Origin: JAVBMO01 sp031552355
Lineage (GTDB): Bacteria > Bacteroidota > Bacteroidia > Bacteroidales > P3
NCBI GenBank assembly: GCA_031552355.1
Contig: JAVBMO010000030.1
Coordinates: 1-7,225, forward strand
Direction: 5' to 3'
Length of the DNA: 7,225 bases
Within the stretch, counting starts at the first letter, position 1; each line of letters begins with the position of its first letter. Both the position numbers and the translations under genes were made by a program. This document shows positions 5,120 to 7,225 of the stretch, piece by piece. The notes beneath the pieces are model-generated. The model ran no database searches. It was given only the letters and a program-made list of their open reading frames with translations, and had not been told where the DNA came from.

Positions 5120-7225
5120 TTATTTCCCCATGTTTCCACCGCCACCCATTCGGCCTTGTTCTTCTTCCGAAGCGGTTTTCCGTTGACGTAGAACAATATC
5201 TTGTTTTCCGAAGTTATAACTTAGAGATAACCAAAAACTTCTGTTTTGCGATTTGCTTTCATATTTTGATGTAATTCCTGTGGGGTATCGGTATTCGCTT
5301 TCCCAATTACTTGTGTTGAAAATGTTATTAACAGAAAGACGAATGCTCAACCTGTCTTTGAATAATTTTTGGCGGATGCCGGCATTAATGGAATAAACGG
5401 CTTTTCTTGTGGAAAAATCTGTACCTGTAGATTGTGGAGTAAACCATCCGGAAATTTCAGCCGTTAAATTTGGGGTGATTGTAAAATATTGACCGATGGA
5501 TATTTGGCTGTTGAAAGTATTGTTTTTTACCAATGAATCGCTATAATTTATTTCCGAAAAACCCCAACCCATTCGGCCGTAAACAGAGCAAAACCACCAT
5601 TTGAAAATAGGAATATTGCCACTCATGGAAACATAAATTGATTGGCTTTTTCCGAGATTTTCCGGTTTTTGGAATCTTATAAATCTTGTGGGGTCAAACT
5701 CCACTAAATAAACAGGTTGCCCGTCTGAATAAGCATAACCTACTGTGGTAAAGAGCATGTGTTTTAATGCATGCATAAGTGATAAGTTGTGAGCATATTG
5801 CGGTTTCAGGTCGGGATTGCCCGAATAGTACGAATATTTATTTCCTCTGTAAACAAAAGGATTTAGCGAGGAATAGTTTGGACGCTGTATTTGATAGCGA
5901 TAACTGAATTCCAGTTCGTTACTTTTACCCAATTGTTGTCGGAATGTGATGTTGGGAAACAAATCAAAATAATTTTGGTGGTTGGTGGTGTCAAGGTTTT
6001 CCAAAAATCCTTCCGTAAAAGTGTATTCGCCACGCAAGCCAATTCTCATATTTGTTTGTTCGGAAAAAAGCACCGACAAACCGGCATATACTGCGCCGAT
6101 ATTTTCTTTATAAATAAATCGGTTTGACCGTTCAATATCATTATTTCCATTGAGGTAGCTATCCATTATGTTATCGTCTGTTACAAACGACATTTTTCCG
6201 CCGGCATTGAAACGTAGTTTTTTTGAAAATGAATGTTCGAAATCTGTTTTGAATGAAAAAATGGAAACTTTTGAATCATCATATTCATCTGTTTCTTCGT
6301 TTCTTACAAGCGAAGAAAAATCTCCCAAATAAGAATTGATGGGTTGTAGGCTTTGCTCATTTGTTGTGTTGAAAGAATAATCGAAATCGAAAACAATCTC
6401 ACTGGATTTTGCCGAATCGAAAACATGTTTAAAATTCAGATTAAACATATTGTAAGAATTTTTGCTTTCTGTATTGTATAGCGCAGAATAGGATGAATCT
6501 GTAATTTCATTCCGTTTTATCCTCATATATTGAAATTGCTCGCTGGTAAAATTATTGTTCGACATTCGCCAAATAAAACCGATGATGTTTTTGTTGTTGA
6601 AATAATAATCTGCGCCAAGTTTATAGCTTTGTCCACCTGAATTGTAACTGAAGCTTGGGTCTTGTAAATCATTTTCACCCGTATTGCCTTCAAATACAGT
6701 TCCATCAGGATAGGTAAGCCAGCTTTTCCCGTTACCTTTTTGAGCCCAATGGTTATTGGAAGCTCCACCAAAAACGGCCCATTTTTTCAACCTCATGGAA
6801 AGGTCTATTCCTTCGCTGTGTAAGAACGTGTTGGAATATCCGGCACTGGCATACACAGAACCGAAAACGCCAAGATTGTTATTCTTTTTTAGCTTTATGT
6901 TCAAGATGCCACCAACGCCTTCCGCATCGTACTTTTCGGATGGGTTGGTTATGGTTTCAACCTGATCGACATTCAGCGTCGGCATATTTTTCAGCATGGC
7001 TATCAAGGCATCGCCCGATAAATAAGTTTTTCTGTCATCTATCAAAATGGTAACGCCGCTAATCCCGTTCAACTTTATTTCCGAATCGTTTTCAATGGTA
7101 ACGCCCGGCACTTTTTTCAACAATTCCCACACATTATCGCCTGCACCGGCCGGCGCACTTTCCACATTCACAATGGTTTTTCCGGCTTCTCGTTCAATGA
7201 AAGGCCTTCGGGCAACAATTTCCAC
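5120..7225 (-). CDS. TonB-dependent receptor-like outer-membrane protein (OMP_b-brl_3 type), N-terminus beyond right edge
   Basis: The frame enters from the right edge and gives 701 residues; the first codon (GTG, 7225) is internal, not a start. The plug domain fills about residues 1-114, with LKKVPGVTIENDSEIKLNG at 36-54 and the family signature NPSEKYDAEGVGGILNIKLKK within 94-114. The rest to about 673 is a large beta barrel. It includes the motif region RPNYSSLNPFVYR...SGNPDLKPQ at about 448-476, characteristic of this Bacteroidota group, and a last strand RSFWLSLSYNFG at 662-673. A charged tail ending in EEEQGRMGGGGNMGK follows. Full-length members usually carry a signal peptide and a carboxypeptidase-regulatory-like domain before the plug, so about 100-150 residues are probably missing. 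The substrate cannot be read. No clear terminator lies between its stop and the next gene, so read-through into the small barrel gene is plausible. Confidence 0.93.
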   Translation of the reverse strand: MEIVARRPFIEREAGKTIVNVESAPAGAGDNVWELLKKVPGVTIENDSEIKLNGISGVTILIDDRKTYLSGDALIAMLKNMPTLNVDQVETITNPSEKYDAEGVGGILNIKLKKNNNLGVFGSVYASAGYSNTFLHSEGIDLSMRLKKWAVFGGASNNHWAQKGNGKSWLTYPDGTVFEGNTGENDLQDPSFSYNSGGQSYKLGADYYFNNKNIIGFIWRMSNNNFTSEQFQYMRIKRNEITDSSYSALYNTESKNSYNMFNLNFKHVFDSAKSSEIVFDFDYSFNTTNEQSLQPINSYLGDFSSLVRNEETDEYDDSKVSIFSFKTDFEHSFSKKLRFNAGGKMSFVTDDNIMDSYLNGNNDIERSNRFIYKENIGAVYAGLSVLFSEQTNMRIGLRGEYTFTEGFLENLDTTNHQNYFDLFPNITFRQQLGKSNELEFSYRYQIQRPNYSSLNPFVYRGNKYSYYSGNPDLKPQYAHNLSLMHALKHMLFTTVGYAYSDGQPVYLVEFDPTRFIRFQKPENLGKSQSIYVSMSGNIPIFKWWFCSVYGRMGWGFSEINYSDSLVKNNTFNSQISIGQYFTITPNLTAEISGWFTPQSTGTDFSTRKAVYSINAGIRQKLFKDRLSIRLSVNNIFNTSNWESEYRYPTGITSKYESKSQNRSFWLSLSYNFGKQDIVLRQRKTASEEEQGRMGGGGNMGK

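Overview
The window looks like chromosomal DNA from a member of the Bacteroidota, probably of the order Bacteroidales (order less certain). Three things point there. RuvB is full length with a sequence typical of that phylum. Four candidate promoters carry the phylum's -7 box TAnnTTTG (one with a single mismatch), three of them with a TTTG/TTG -33 box 19-20 nt upstream. The window also has two large TonB-dependent outer-membrane receptors and start codons preceded by A-rich leaders without Shine-Dalgarno sequences. I see no transposase, integrase, tRNA, rRNA or CRISPR array.

Layout, left to right. (1) 1-1417, minus strand: the N-terminal two thirds or so of a BtuB-like cobalamin receptor that runs off the left edge. 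(2) 1418-1922: a 505-base gene-free stretch. On the minus strand it holds a strong promoter, a complete cobalamin riboswitch, a leader with alternative hairpins, and the terminator of the next gene. A heptanucleotide-repeat hairpin sits inside a variable arm of the riboswitch. (3) 1923-2744, minus: a tandem-domain universal stress protein. (4) 2745-2860: a compact divergent control region in which the usp and ruvB promoters overlap almost back to back. (5) 2861-3886, plus: ruvB, the Holliday-junction branch-migration motor. (6) 3887-4363, minus: a small single-domain PD-(D/E)XK protein of the HsdR N-terminal type, abutting ruvB tail to tail with no gap. (7) 4380-5033, minus: a small exported, probably beta-barrel protein of unknown function. 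(8) 5120-7225, minus: a large TonB-linked outer-membrane protein of the OMP_b-brl_3 type, cut by the right edge.

How the parts fit: the left side is a vitamin B12 uptake unit in which B12 binding to the leader RNA should turn off synthesis of the receptor. The centre couples a stress protein and a DNA-repair helicase through one shared intergenic region. The right side is a co-directional run (receptor, then small barrel protein, then nuclease-fold protein) with spacings of 86 and 16 bases. A -7 box before the second gene suggests internal initiation.

I do not see a clear undescribed multi-gene system. The observations most worth checking are the heptad-repeat hairpin embedded in the B12 riboswitch, the mutually overlapping usp/ruvB promoters with a near-palindrome on the ruvB -7 box, and the alternative pairings ahead of the btuB-like start codon.
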